A stretch of 64,000 bases of DNA from Pyrrhosoma nymphula (GCA_963573305.1 OY754327.1:180304386-180368385), one strand, 5' to 3'. Positions 1 to 9,817 are shown, counted from the stretch's first letter. Numbers and translations: made by a program. The notes: generated by a model not told the origin, from the sequence alone.

Positions 1-302
1 ATACACATTGAATCTCCCAATACAATGTAAATAAGAAAATTGCTGGAGAGTTGAAATATAATACCCATCGAATTGAAAATGGTCGACTGGGTCCAATGGA
101 CCCAGTCCGTCCACTATGTAACTTTGTAGTATAATAAAAAATGTATTAAGCCCATTCTCGTTATTTCTTGCTATGTTATTGAGGACACACATATAGGAAA
201 AGTCACGGCGTCCAAATCAATTTCGTGCATTTTTGACAGAATTATAAACTCTCAAAACTACCAACCGGGTCCATTGGACCCAGTCCGTCGTTCTAGGGTT
301 AA
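1..302. mobile_element. piggyBac-like transposon end (non-autonomous or truncated)
   Basis: The right edge reads TTCTAGGGTTAA (291-302), the reverse complement of TTAACCCTAGAA. That is the TTAA target plus the CCCTAGA start typical of piggyBac-family terminal repeats. Two copies of a near-palindromic motif, GGGTCCAATGGACCC (about 89-103) and its reverse complement (about 267-281), lie in opposite orientation inside the segment, each next to AGTCCGTC-type sequence. LINE coding sequence starts immediately after the TTAA, so the element seems to have inserted into, or replaced the front of, that LINE. No transposase is visible and the left end is outside the window. Confidence 0.65.
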
Positions 303-303
303 G

Positions 304-1708
304 GCTGACACTATACGCATTCTTGGTAACAAGAAACGTGCTTGGCTCCTTCACAAGACCTTTCCAAATGTTAACACCCTTCGATCCTTTTCAGACCTGC
401 GCCGTTACTCTAAAATTCTCATTCGTCGTCCTTTGTGAACCAACGCCGAAAACGTCCCAATATCCCAGATACAGTTTCATATGGTAATAGTGATGCTCAA
501 GGATTGGAAAGGCCTAAACTCTTTCATAATTTTTTTTCCGATTGCCTGCAGCCTTCATCAAACACTCCCTTTCCGCCTGACCTTTCCCCCTCAGCTAACA
601 CAAACCTTTGTCTAACCTCTGTGCAGACAGATATACGCGAGGTTTATGAATACCTAACTAGAATCCCTCTCCATCGCTCTCCCGGCCCCGATGGTCTTAG
701 CCCCAAATTCATTCGTAACATTGCCTCCTCTCTCTCATTACCTCTGACCATCTTGCTAAATCGCTGCTTTTCCATGGGAACTTTTCCCCCGCAATGGAAA
801 GCAGCTAACATTATCCCAATACACAAAGCTGGTCCTAAAAGTGATGTCTTTAATTACCGTCCTATCTCTTTACTTCCTGTCCTTTCTTCCATTTGTGAGA
901 GAGTTATTCTCAACCGAATATATTACTTCACATCTCCTTTTCTATCCCCACATCAACATGGTTTCCTCCCGGGCTGATCTTGCATGACCAACCTCGCCGT
1001 CTTTCAGCACCACGCCGTCAATGCCATCGAAAAGTCGTCTCAGCTTGATGCTGTTTTCCTAGACTTTTCTAAAGCTTTCGACTCCATCAAGCATTCCCTA
1101 CTTCTTCACAAACTTAATCACCATTTTGGCATCCACGGCAACTGTCTCAAACTGATATCCAGCTTCCTTTCAAACAAATCCCAACGCGTATTACTCTCCG
1201 GTTCCTCTTCATCTTGGTCCACGGTAACATCTGGAGGACCCCAAGGCAGTGTCCTTGGACGATATCTTTTTAATTTATTCATTAATGACCTTCCATCTCA
1301 ACTCCACTCCTCTAAAGTCCATACCCTTCTCTATGCTGATGATTGCAAGATTTACAAGCAAATTAATAACACTTCTGACTGTATTAATCTTCAACTTGCC
1401 TTAAATCAAACCTCCCTGTGGTGTGATACCTGGAAACTTAACCTAAACCCTGGAAAATGCAGCATCATGATTCTTGCTCTGAAAACAAAACCCCTGACAT
1501 TCAATTACACCATTAATTCAACTCCCTTAAAAAGAGTGACAGCTATGAAAGACCTAGGTGTTATAACCGACCAAAAACTAAATTACTCCGACCACATTCA
1601 GACTGTAAAAAGTAAGGCAATGTCCCTATTAGGCCTTCTTTACCGCTTCACAGAAATAAAAGATCCCAGAGCACTCCATTCCTACTTCTCAACAATTGTT
1701 CTTCCTAT
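304..1708 (+). pseudogene. LINE reverse transcriptase, N-terminal and catalytic parts (broken)
   Basis: Reverse transcriptase of the LINE, which copies element RNA at a nicked target. 304-438 encodes the segment before the RT in one frame up to a TGA. The sequence then shifts frame and continues from about 438. Visible motifs are RSPGPDGLSPKF, YRPISLLPVLSSICERV, VFLDFSKAFDSIKHSLL, SGGPQGSVLG and the catalytic LLYADD box (YADD at 1332-1343). An in-frame TGA at 975-977 replaces the Arg normally seen after FLPG. The thumb and C-terminal part are cut off at about 1708 by the inserted Penelope-like element and resume near 3300. With a frameshift, a stop and an insertion it cannot be active. Confidence 0.85.
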
Positions 1709-1711
1709 TAA

Positions 1712-1864
1712 ACATAATGAATTCACTTGTCTATTTCCACACTGTTTTAATTCTACCGACCATGGTTTCGGCACGTAGTGCATTTTCAAGGTACATAGCT
1801 ATGGGTGGCCCTCTATATATATACATATATATGTTTCAATGGGAGAAGGATGGGGTAGAGTTTT
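1712..1864 (-). repeat. Penelope terminal repeat, left copy (inverted)
   Basis: About 150 bp, nearly identical to the reverse complement of 3108-3254. The main difference is in the internal (AT)n tract. Read on the minus strand it contains CCTTGAAAATG, a short stem, GAAAC (1765-1769), CATGGTC and, downstream, TGTGGAA (1735-1741). This layout resembles the hammerhead-ribozyme region of PLE terminal repeats. Confidence 0.75.
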
Positions 1865-1958
1865 ATCGTTATGTTGATGATGTTATATGTATGTGGTCAG
1901 GTACCTCACGTCAGATAGATGGATTTTTGTCCCTGATAAACTCAATTCATAAATCAAT
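1865..1958 (+). pseudogene. Penelope RT fragment with YVDD box
   Basis: Encodes YRYVDDVICMWSGTSRQ followed by DGFLSLINSIHKSI in the plus strand, joined directly to the left terminal repeat. YVDD is the RT catalytic box. The same coding segment occurs in opposite orientation at 2638-2732, where the box reads YGDD. The fragment ends abruptly at about 1959, where minus-strand sequence begins. Confidence 0.75.
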
Positions 1959-1959
1959 C

Positions 1960-2732
1960 AATTGCATCAGTTGTGTTCTTCATTCAAGTGTTTTTGCTAT
2001 TCCAGAGGAGTTGTCATAATTTAAAAAACATCGTCTATGTTCACGCATTCTCGTTCTAAAACTCCTCCCAGTCTGGCCAATATATTTCGTTTCACAATCA
2101 TCACACTTCAGTTTGTACACTCCACTTTTTTTCTCATTACAATACACGTCTTTCGAGTTAAATAATAATGTTCCTAATGTCAATGGATTATAAAAAGCCA
2201 CTTTCGTTTTGTCATTTGAAATAATTTTGTCAAGTTTAAAAGAAATTTTCGGAATAATTGGTATCTTTTGCCAGTTAGATGGTTTGTCTCAGTTCTCTCG
2301 TTTGGAGGTTGTCATAATAAGGGCTTTTTTCCTTCTAGAACATTCCAGAAGTCTGTTTATTAACTTTGTGTCAAAGCCATTCCTTTGCGCAATAGATTTG
2401 ATGGTGTTTAACTCTACGTTGAAATTTTCTACGGACATTAGGATATTTGTTAGTCTGTTGACCATCGCTTTGAATGAGCTCATTTTGTGGGAAGGATGAT
2501 GGTTTGAAGAGTAGGGGATTATGACGTCCGTGAAAGTGCTTTTGCGGTAGATTGAGAATTCGTGAGAGCCCTTTTCAATGGAAATACTTAAATCCAGGAA
2601 GTTGATATTTTTACCTCCATATTCTATGGTGAACTTAATTGATTTATGAATTGAGTTTATCAGGGACAAAAATCCATCCATCTGACGTGAGGTACCTGAC
2701 CACATACATATAACATCATCACCATAACGATA
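1960..2732 (-). pseudogene. Penelope RT thumb plus GIY-YIG endonuclease (inverted core)
   Basis: Read on the minus strand from 2732, the product starts with YRYGDDVICMWSGT, continues through NINFLDLSISIEKGSHEFSI and a basic segment (LLECSRRKKALIMTTSKREN), passes one in-frame TGA, and reaches a GIY-YIG nuclease domain: SGVYKLKCDDCETKYIGQTG followed by RSFRTRMREHRR. Penelope elements are known for RT fused to GIY-YIG, which nicks target DNA for priming. The catalytic YVDD is changed to YGDD. The segment ends in GIAKTLE, with the same coding duplicated on the plus strand from 2781. It is inactive. Confidence 0.8.
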
Positions 2733-2780
2733 CCAATAACATACATTATTGAGCAGAGGATTTTCGGAGTTGAGTTTGAG

Positions 2781-3107
2781 TTTTTTAAATTATGACAACT
2801 CCTCTGGAATAGCAAAACACTTGAATGAAGAACACAACTGGTGCAATTTTGATCCAAGAATTTTACATGTACATAACAAGGGGCGGAAACTTGATTTTTT
2901 CCAACAGTTTGAAATTGTGAATTGCCCCGCTGATTTTAAATTATGTAACGATCATATGTTCCCATTCCACTCGCCTCTCCTGCACATCACCCTACCTCTC
3001 ACCCATCGCCCGTTGACGTCATCCCTCACTCCCATGACCTTGCCTAAACCCTCAAGTGAATCCACCCCCAAACCCCCCCCTCCCCAAATCCAGTAACCCC
3101 CCCCCTG
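2781..3107 (+). pseudogene. Penelope C-terminal tail and 3' UTR (plus-strand arm)
   Basis: Encodes FLNYDNSSGIAKHLNEEHNW and a following stretch ending in a Pro/Thr/Leu-rich segment. This completes the GIY-YIG C-terminus in plus orientation. 2781-2848 is the inverted duplicate of 1960-2026. A C-rich tract (about 3065-3107) leads into the right terminal repeat. Confidence 0.7.
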
Positions 3108-3254
3108 AAAACTCTACCCCATCCTTCTCCCATTGAAACATATATATATATAGGCTGCCACCCATAGCTATGTACCTTGAAAATGCACTACGTGCCGAAA
3201 CCATGGTCGGTAGAATTAAAACAGTGTGGAAATAGACAAGTGAATTCATTATGT
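3108..3254 (+). repeat. Penelope terminal repeat, right copy
   Basis: Inverted partner of 1712-1864. The plus strand carries ACCTTGAAAATG (3174-3185), GCAC/GTGC stem halves, GAAAC (3197-3201), CATGGTC (to 3208) and TGTGGAA (3235-3241). GAAAC followed by a four-base loop and G-G-U-C fits a minimal helix III of PLE-type hammerhead motifs. The CUGAUGA core is degenerate here (CUUGAAAA). Confidence 0.7.
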
Positions 3255-3299
3255 ATAATATCAAAGATTTCCACCGAATTACGCCGGAAACTGTTTATT

Positions 3300-3780
3300 A
3301 ATTGTTCTTCCCGTAGTATCATATTGCTCACCAATATGGTCCATATCAGCCCCGACTAATCTAAACTCCCTTGATTGACTGTCAATCCTTGATTGCATCC
3401 CCCATTTCTTTGCCAAAATAGTCAAAAACAGAGTCCCACATTTCCGCAATATGTCCTCAAATGCTATTCTGTCTTCTTTTTCCATATCTAATCTCCAAAA
3501 CCACAGACTTAAAACTGATTTAAAACTCCTCCACAACACCCTTAACTCGACCATTGACTGCCCTGAACTGCTTTCTCTCTTCAACTTTAGGATACCAGCT
3601 CGATCCACCCGTACGCATTCATTACTCCACCTGCCTATTCCTAGGATATCACTCACCCAGCGCTCACCTTTATTTCGCCTCTCCTCCCTTCTTAATTCAC
3701 TCCCTCAGACTGTCAATCCTTTTTATTTATCATGTAACCATTTCACCACCCAAGCTATGTCCCACCTGTCAACAAATTAA
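3300..3780 (+). pseudogene. LINE RT C-terminal tail resumed after insertion
   Basis: Starts with the duplicated target (3300-3311), which re-encodes IVLP, then SYCSPIWSIS, then the C-terminal LINE segment ending in HFTTQAMSHLSTN at 3780. At least one in-frame stop interrupts the stretch between about 3355 and 3450. It is the downstream half of the RT pseudogene at 304-1708. Confidence 0.7.
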
Positions 3781-3978
3781 CTATTTCCCCTTTCTATCTT
3801 GGACTCAGCGTTGTTGATTTTTTTGTTGTTATTGTATTTTTGTACTCTGTCATGTTTATTGTTAAATTTTTCACTTTAAATTGGTACTACTGCTGTATGT
3901 GAACAATATTTTAAAATAAAATAAATAAATAAATATGTAGTGTTTATCTCAGAATGACTCTTGATAAGCTGAAAGCAG

Positions 3979-4413
3979 GTGTTTTTACTGACCTCAGATC
4001 AGGAAATGTGTGACCCCAATTTTGAGGTTACAATGAGCCATACAGAAAAACAAGCCTGGCATAGCTACAAAGATGTTGTAAAAAAACTTCCTAGGAAACA
4101 GAAGGAGTCCAGATTACAAATTCATTGTGAAAACCATGTTGGAAAATTTCAGAAAACTAGGTTGTAACATGAGTTGGAAGTTACTCTTTTCCTATTGGCT
4201 CACATTGACTATTTTCCAGAATGTTGTCTTGGATTTTACAGAGAGGAACAGGGTGAACGTTTTCATCAACATTTGAAAGACATTGAAAGAAGATACCATG
4301 GTGGTTGGACTACTAACATGATAGCAGACTACTGTTGGTCCCTTAAGAGGGAAAGTACTTTTCATACTTACGGAAGAAGAGCAAAAATAAGAAAATTTGT
4401 GCCTGTAAAATAA
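3979..4413 (+). pseudogene. Fragment of an arthropod repeat-type uncharacterised ORF
   Basis: Two frame-linked pieces, with a TAA between them at 4165-4167, encode HTEKQAWHSYKDVVKK, then DYFPECCLGFYREEQGERFH, ERRYHGGWTTNMIADYCWSL, and a basic end. The EEQGERFHQ...ERRYxGxW...MMADYCWxLKR signature is one I recognise from many uncharacterised, often multicopy, arthropod predictions. I know no function for it and suspect it belongs to a mobile element. Residues expected from a GCNMS-type stretch appear in a different frame near 4160-4175, so a frameshift is likely as well as the stop. No start context or introns are evident. Confidence 0.55.
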
Positions 4414-6151
4414 TATCATTTATATCAATTGTTGGTAGTTCTTGTGAAATGTACGCACATTGTTTACAATTAAATTATTACATAATTCAAACGTAAACTA
4501 CGTTCTTAAGCCTGCCAATGATCTTGTAGAAGGGTATAAATATTTTTATCAGTAATGGGTAATTATGAAAATTTTGTTTTAATTTTTTTTTAAACCTGGA
4601 CGTGATAGAAGAAAACTGATAACATATTTGGAATCAGCACCCCAAATTTATGGGGATAAAGATTTCAAAACTGAAACATCAAAATTTTTTTTTCAAAATG
4701 CAGAGCAGTATTGTCGAAAAAAAACGACTAATGTTATTTTTTATTTAAATGAGATTAATATGAAGGAAATTCGTTCTAGAGTAAATATGCGTAGAAATAA
4801 GGTCTTCATTTCCAAAAATGGGGAGGGGGGAGGCTTACATTCGGAGGAGGGCTATGTTCGGACAGATATGGTATATGTCGAGCATAATACTGTTTGTAAC
4901 AGTAATACTGGAGAGGAATAATAATACATACTTAGGAAAGGGCTGTGTGGTACAGACCATCTGGGGTAAGATTTGTCCTCCGTAGAGAGTGTCGTGGATG
5001 ACTTAAGCCTGTGTGTGGAGTTGCTGTCACATTCAAGACCCAGATGTGATTTTCAAGTGCTTATTTTGGGGAATAAGGTGTGTTTTATATGCCGTCAAAT
5101 ATGTTAATTCAAATAAAATTCACTCATCAAAACAAATTTATATGACTTGAGGCTTGTTTTAAATACAATTAAGATAACTGAAAAATTTTAATACATCATG
5201 CATTTTTATCAACCTTTGCTTTTATACACTTTGATTGTACATACTGCCTCTTTTTTGGTCCCTCCAACTACGTAAAGTTGAGGTTTTACTGTATTTATTT
5301 GTCATGATGCCATGTTTTCATATGTTGCCAATCCTGGCATCAAAGCATCTCAGCAGCTTGTTAGGTAAAATAGATGTTCATGAATCTTTCCATACTTAGG
5401 CAGTCTCAATGCCACTACCACTGACATAGTTATCAAGCCATGGGTACCATACAATCTGCTTGAAATTTTATTTGGTGGAGATCAACATACTACCATTTTT
5501 CTCTAGTTTGAGTCCCACATCACATTTGATTGAAATGAAATATAACTTTGTGCTCAAGGTGTTTTTGGGAGTCTGTTAAATGAAAGTAACGGTGTGCCAA
5601 CAATCAACCCTGTTGTGCATTACAGCCTCGTTGAAAAACTTAATTTACCTCCTGTAAACCTCTGGATTTTGAAAATAGAAATCCTGTGGCCACCTTGATT
5701 TGTAAATGTAATTACATATTGTGTTAAACCCAGATGGAAAGTGTAGATGAACCATTATTTTTAGCTGGTGAATTTAATTGGAAGCTACTCTTAAATAAAA
5801 ATAATACAACCATTTCAATGGTTATGATTGATTTTTTGTGTATTTGCTTAAGTGTGTCTATTCTTCATCTTTCATGGGCAATAATTACTGACGGTGCCCA
5901 ATAATCCTTTATCACCTTGAAAAGAGAAGAATGAAATTTCACTCAATAATATTAATAACCTGAGAGAATGTAACGGTTTATTTTCATATTGAGTAGCCTA
6001 TCTAGACTTGTTGCAAAAATTTCTAGTATTTTTAATGTGTTCCTTTAATGTCCTTGGTGCACTGCTTTTTTTATTTCAGTGTGCTCCTATGTGCATGTAT
6101 TATGTATGATTATTACTTGTATTATAGGAGTAATTTGACTACTCTTTTCAG
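4414..6151. other. AT-rich non-coding region upstream of the first visible RanBP3 exon
   Basis: Presumed RanBP3 intron sequence, because the next exon starts in the middle of a codon. An open stretch at 4628-4921 resembles nothing I know. A pogo/Tigger-like terminal repeat end occurs at about 5240-5293: TACAGTAAAACCTCAAC when read on the minus strand. Nothing else is recognised. Confidence 0.5.
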
Positions 6152-6349
6152 CTTCTTCAAAAGAGAGTACACCACCTTCTCCACAAAATCCTGTCTCAGG
6201 CTTTCAAGCATCAGCAAATCCCAACTACTCAAATCCAAGGCCTAATTTCAACTATGCTTTTGGTGGAAATCCATTTACTCTACAATCTAATAATCCCAAT
6301 TCTGAACTGAGATTGGCACCCAGCAGGTTTACACCTTCGTTTAACTCTG
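6152..6349 (+). CDS. RanBP3: Ran-binding protein 3, internal exon (FG/Ser/Pro-rich region)
   Basis: First RanBP3 exon visible. The acceptor CTCTTTTCAG ends at 6151 and the donor is G|GTAAGG at 6350. The exon carries two bases of a preceding codon and one base of the next, matching the following exon. The product starts SSKESTPPSPQNPVSGFQAS and is low in complexity, with Asn/Pro/Phe residues (NFNYAFGGNPF). Such FG-bearing disordered sequence is expected in the N-terminal half of RanBP3, a nuclear protein that binds Ran-GTP and acts as a cofactor in CRM1-dependent export. Start-codon exons are not in this window. Identity rests on the downstream Ran-binding domain and on phase continuity. Confidence 0.8.
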
Positions 6350-7369
6350 GTAAGGTTTTTCCTGTGTCTCAATTCTTATTGGATTTATGCTCTCTCATAA
6401 TGATAATTTTAGGATAAAGTGAAAATTACTGCTAATGGAATTATTTATAAATTATTATTGTATTCAGTTTGGCTATCTATATAAGGCTTCACCACAGTGC
6501 AATATACCATCTCTGAATCGGCCAAAATCATATGCGGAACAAAGGAAGAACCCACATCTAATGTAATGTAATAATCATATTGATATGCACATTGGCATAT
6601 GCATGAAAGGGTTACTAATGCACAGAATTTCTCTTCATTTTCCTGTCGCAAGCCATACCTAATACTCAGTTGGTGTTCATGCTAAATGTATGTATCGATG
6701 TACGAAGTCTCAAAGTTGAAGGATTAAAATGAGAGATTTACATTGTCTTCAGATGACGTTCACTACTTTTATTTAATGATTTTTGAGTAATCTGGGCCTG
6801 TTTTTTGCATTTTGCGATTTTAATCAAAGTGACTGACATCTTTAGAACTTAGTTTCTTAACAAAACAAAAAAGGGGATCAGATGTCCCAGTAGGATTATG
6901 TGGGCAAACAACTTCATGTTTTTGTTGTGTTGATTACTATTCTGATGGCTTTGAATATATTTTGTAGTGAGTTAGCTCGACTAGTCTCATTAAGGTAGCA
7001 TCCTGCATAATTTGATCAATATTAGATATTTTGAATTCCAGTGTACACTACCAGAGCCCTTGTATTGAGAGTTGGTTGGAAAGTTATAACCACTAGTTGG
7101 GAATCAAGACTATGCCCTGGTATTATAAGGAAACTTATGTATTCCAGCATTATCATTTTACATTCATATGAATTACTAATTAATGACCTATAAGAGTAAT
7201 ATGTACCTCTATTTTGATGGTGTAAGCTTAATTTTTGTTTGCCACAACTTATACGAACCATCTTTTAGTTAAAATGGAATGCCTAAAATTTTTCCTTCTA
7301 GATTTTTGATATGGAAAAAATAAAAATTTAAAGGTGAGGGTAAAAAGATAAAAACATAAGCAATGACAA

Positions 7370-7945
7370 GCCATCCCCCTGTTTTTCTCAAACCTCAAAC
7401 CTGTTTTTATGAGAAATGCGGACAGTTCTCCTCTAAACCTTACCTTAGATTTTGTATTAGTTAAGGTAAGCTCTATCATTTTGACCAATTCACGTGGAGT
7501 CCAAAGTTTCTTAGAATTTTCAAGATTGATGGTCTGTGGATGCAATCATATGCTTTTCTAAAGTGTTAAAGGCTATTGAAAGAGGTTAGTTTAGTCTTCT
7601 CTAATATGCCATGACTAGCTTTAGCGTGATAATTTGTTCTGCACAGCTTCTCCACGGTCTGAAGCCACCTTGGTATTCCCCTAGTTCCTCATCCAGCTGG
7701 TCCTTAATCCTATTGTATAAGATGTTGGAGAAAATCTTGTAGGTGCAGTCTAGGAGAGAAATTCCTCTATCATTGTTTGAATTGCTCGTCTCCTTTTTTT
7801 GTGAAGTGGGGTAATTATAGCCGAGGTCCATTGTTCTGGGAAACTCTTTGTTGTCCATATCCTTGCAAGTATCATATGTAAAGAGATCCGTGTTGCGCTC
7901 CCGGCGTATTTCCACATTTCTGCAAAGACTTAGTTTTCTCCACAT
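7370..7945 (-). pseudogene. RTE-type LINE reverse transcriptase fragment
   Basis: Read on the minus strand, 7945-7601 encodes FPRTMDLGYNYPTSQKKE, NNDRGISLLDCTYKIFSNIL and LGEYQGGFRPWRSCAEQI, which are RT motifs 0-2 of RTE-style LINEs. 7545-7370 then continues with LVKMIELTLTNTKSKVRF and FLIKTGLR, the motif region before the catalytic box. The two blocks are out of frame with each other and separated by a short decayed stretch. No YADD box survives. It is a 5'- and 3'-truncated relic inside an intron. Confidence 0.7.
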
Positions 7946-8119
7946 GCTTGGTAATTTCTTAGTTCCTTGATTGTTCCTTCTACTTCTTAGATAGTTGGGG
8001 GGTTTATATTTTCCAGTTTGGTTTTTATAGGGGTGTTTGTGCTGTACATTATTAGTTGCATTAATGCTAAAAGATGTTGAAAATTAAGATCATCTGTAAC
8101 AAATGAAAATGTATCTTGG

Positions 8120-8235
8120 TTTCCTTCCACAGATTTATTTTTCTGGTACCGCATGTTTCGACACAGCAGTGTCATCATCAGGTACCTGAAATTCAACTTC
8201 CACATAGTAGAGCTTGAAACCATGGAATGTACCAT
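8120..8235 (-). repeat. Penelope-type terminal repeat with hammerhead-like motif
   Basis: On the minus strand the order is GGTAC-CTGATGA (CTGATGA at 8175-8181), stem TGACAC/GTGTC, GAAAC (8155-8159), then GGTACC, an AT-rich AGAAAAATAAAT and TGTGGAA (8125-8131). The canonical CUGAUGA and GAAA boxes are both intact, with a pairable stem between them. Flanking UUUCAGGUAC can pair with GUACCAGAAA (9 of 10). No PLE coding sequence adjoins it. Confidence 0.6.
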
Positions 8236-9640
8236 TTTGTAAATTTATGTTTATTGTGAGTTTTGAGATATGAAGATGAAAAATATCTACCATCATTTTC
8301 CTATGGTTCCTGAGAATTTAGTGTTCCCAAGTATAGAAACAGCCAAGGTCAGACTATACACGAGCCATAGGAAAAAGTACAATTTTTGGGCTGAAAAATC
8401 AGGGGTCAGAATATACACAAGGTCAGCTTATACACAAGTATACATATATGGAAATTTCCCTATGTATGAATATGTTGTCAATGCATGATGGGGTGCAACT
8501 GCTAGTTATTACAGGTCGTCCAATTTTTGCCTTTGGAACTAGAAATCCTAGGTAACATAGTGGTGTGTGCTTTACGGAAACGCTTAATATTTTTTAATTA
8601 GAGAGATACTGAAATGTGTACATTAACTGATCGATTTGGTGAGAAAACACTTCTGCTCTGGTCTTATACCTCTATGACCAACAAGTTGTGCTCCAGGGGT
8701 CTTAAGGTCAGCTAGTTCAAGAGGGATTTTTTTGTAATTAAAACAATTTTTGGGTAATTATTTTTAAAACCTCTGTGATAAGAAAAATTTAACCATTTGG
8801 GTGTATTTTGAAGGATTCATTGAGATATTGGTATTATTATAATATTGGTATTACTTTACAGAGAAAAATAATGATTATAAAGTTGTGATTTTCATCATTT
8901 GAGGCAATATTGTATCCGGCGATGGTGTCTTTAAAGCCACAAACACGCTATGGAAGCTCACCAAAAAAAATTATATTTCAGCCTGTGTAGCTGTCAAAAC
9001 CTCAAAATTAACCCAATATGATACACAGAAGTTTTTTGAAATGCCTTGTTAGAAAATAGCTTTGCACTGTTCTAGGAAAACTAACAGATAAGGTCATGAA
9101 CGACCAAAAATGTTCCATTACAGATTTGCGTTTGAGAGAAAACCTAGAACTTCTTATGTGTTCATAAACTTATGGTATTAATAATTTTGTGAAAGTAGGA
9201 TTCAAATTCAAGATTTAGAATTTGAGATTGGATAAAAAAGAGGGATTCAGGCTTCAGATCCGATATATTTTGGATTTGACCCATCACTATCCATTACCTT
9301 TCACATTTCAGAAAATAGGCTCTTACGTAGTGTACATTGGCTAGAAAGCTTAAGTCCATGGTGTGATTCCTGGCCCAGAAAACCCTTCTTCCTTGCAACA
9401 TTCAATGCATTGACAATGTAGCTAAGAGTTTAGCTTTCAACCAGTTAGCAGTCTGCCTCAAAGAGGTTAATTAAACTAAGCTGTTTAAAGTAATTGCTCA
9501 CAGTATAATTGGAGTATATAACCCAACTGGTGTGTTATGATGAACAGTGTTTGGTGTCATTCATATGTGATTTTTTCATTTATGTAGTTGGATAGTTCCA
9601 TATTAATGCTATTACCGAAGTACTCTCTTTGTATTTTCAG

Positions 9641-9817
9641 GTCCAGCTGTGAATTCTTCACCATCTTTGTCCTTTTCAAAGCCAGTGCTTCGTCCACCCC
9701 AGTTGATGGGTACATCTTCTCTGTTTAGTACTTCTAATAGTGGATCATCATCTCCCTTTCAGTCTAAGGCTGGGTACACTCTGAACCCGTCTAAACTTGG
9801 GAATCCATTTGCGAAAG
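9641..9817 (+). CDS. RanBP3: RanBP3 internal exon (Ser-rich, LRPPQL segment)
   Basis: Acceptor GTATTTTCAG ends at 9640 and the donor G|GTAATT is at 9818. The exon has two leading and one trailing split-codon bases. It encodes PAVNSSPSLSFSKPVLRPPQ, then a Ser-rich stretch with SPFQSKAGYTL and NPSKLGNPFAK. This is disordered linker with scattered Phe. The short VLRPPQL segment resembles the LRP-type segment of vertebrate RanBP3 N-terminal regions. Reading past the donor meets a stop in the intron, so splicing is required. Confidence 0.85.

Larger units (their letters stand above)
1706..3299 (+). mobile_element. Penelope-like element with inverted terminal repeats and inverted core
   Basis: Insertion into the LINE, flanked by the direct repeat AATTGTTCTTCC (1694-1705 and 3300-3311). 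Both ends carry the same terminal repeat in opposite orientation (1712-1864 and 3108-3254), an arrangement known for Penelope-like elements. Between them are Penelope RT and GIY-YIG sequences. The order is plus-strand RT fragment, then minus-strand core (1960-2732), then plus-strand C-terminal tail and UTR (from 2781). The junctions are inverted duplications, so the core has been flipped relative to the arms. About 45 bp of extra sequence lies between the right terminal repeat and the right direct repeat. Confidence 0.8.
303..3935 (+). mobile_element. CR1/Jockey-type non-LTR retrotransposon (LINE), interrupted
   Basis: Body of a LINE that begins mid-ORF after the piggyBac end and finishes with an AAAT-rich tail (about 3912-3935), a common 3' end for CR1/Jockey-like LINEs. 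Coding homology is split into 303-1705 and about 3300-3780. The gap is filled by a Penelope-like element flanked by a 12-bp direct repeat of LINE sequence (1694-1705 and 3300-3311). The 3' portion encodes the usual LINE C-terminal tail rich in short Ser/Leu/Pro stretches (3451-3780), then an AT-rich 3' UTR. The clade assignment rests on the RT motif style and the tail only. Confidence 0.8.
6350..9640 (+). other. RanBP3 intron with LINE and Penelope remnants
   Basis: GT...AG intron of 3.3 kb. It contains a minus-strand LINE RT fragment (7370-7945), a minus-strand Penelope-type terminal repeat (about 8120-8235) and a TIR-like stretch (8340-8450) with repeats of the ACACAAG/TATACAC type. The rest is AT-rich with no recognised feature. 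Confidence 0.7.

Noticed and set aside
4628..4921. 97-codon frame as an upstream RanBP3 exon
   Set aside because: No similarity to RanBP3 N-terminal features and no plausible acceptor/donor pair in the needed phase.
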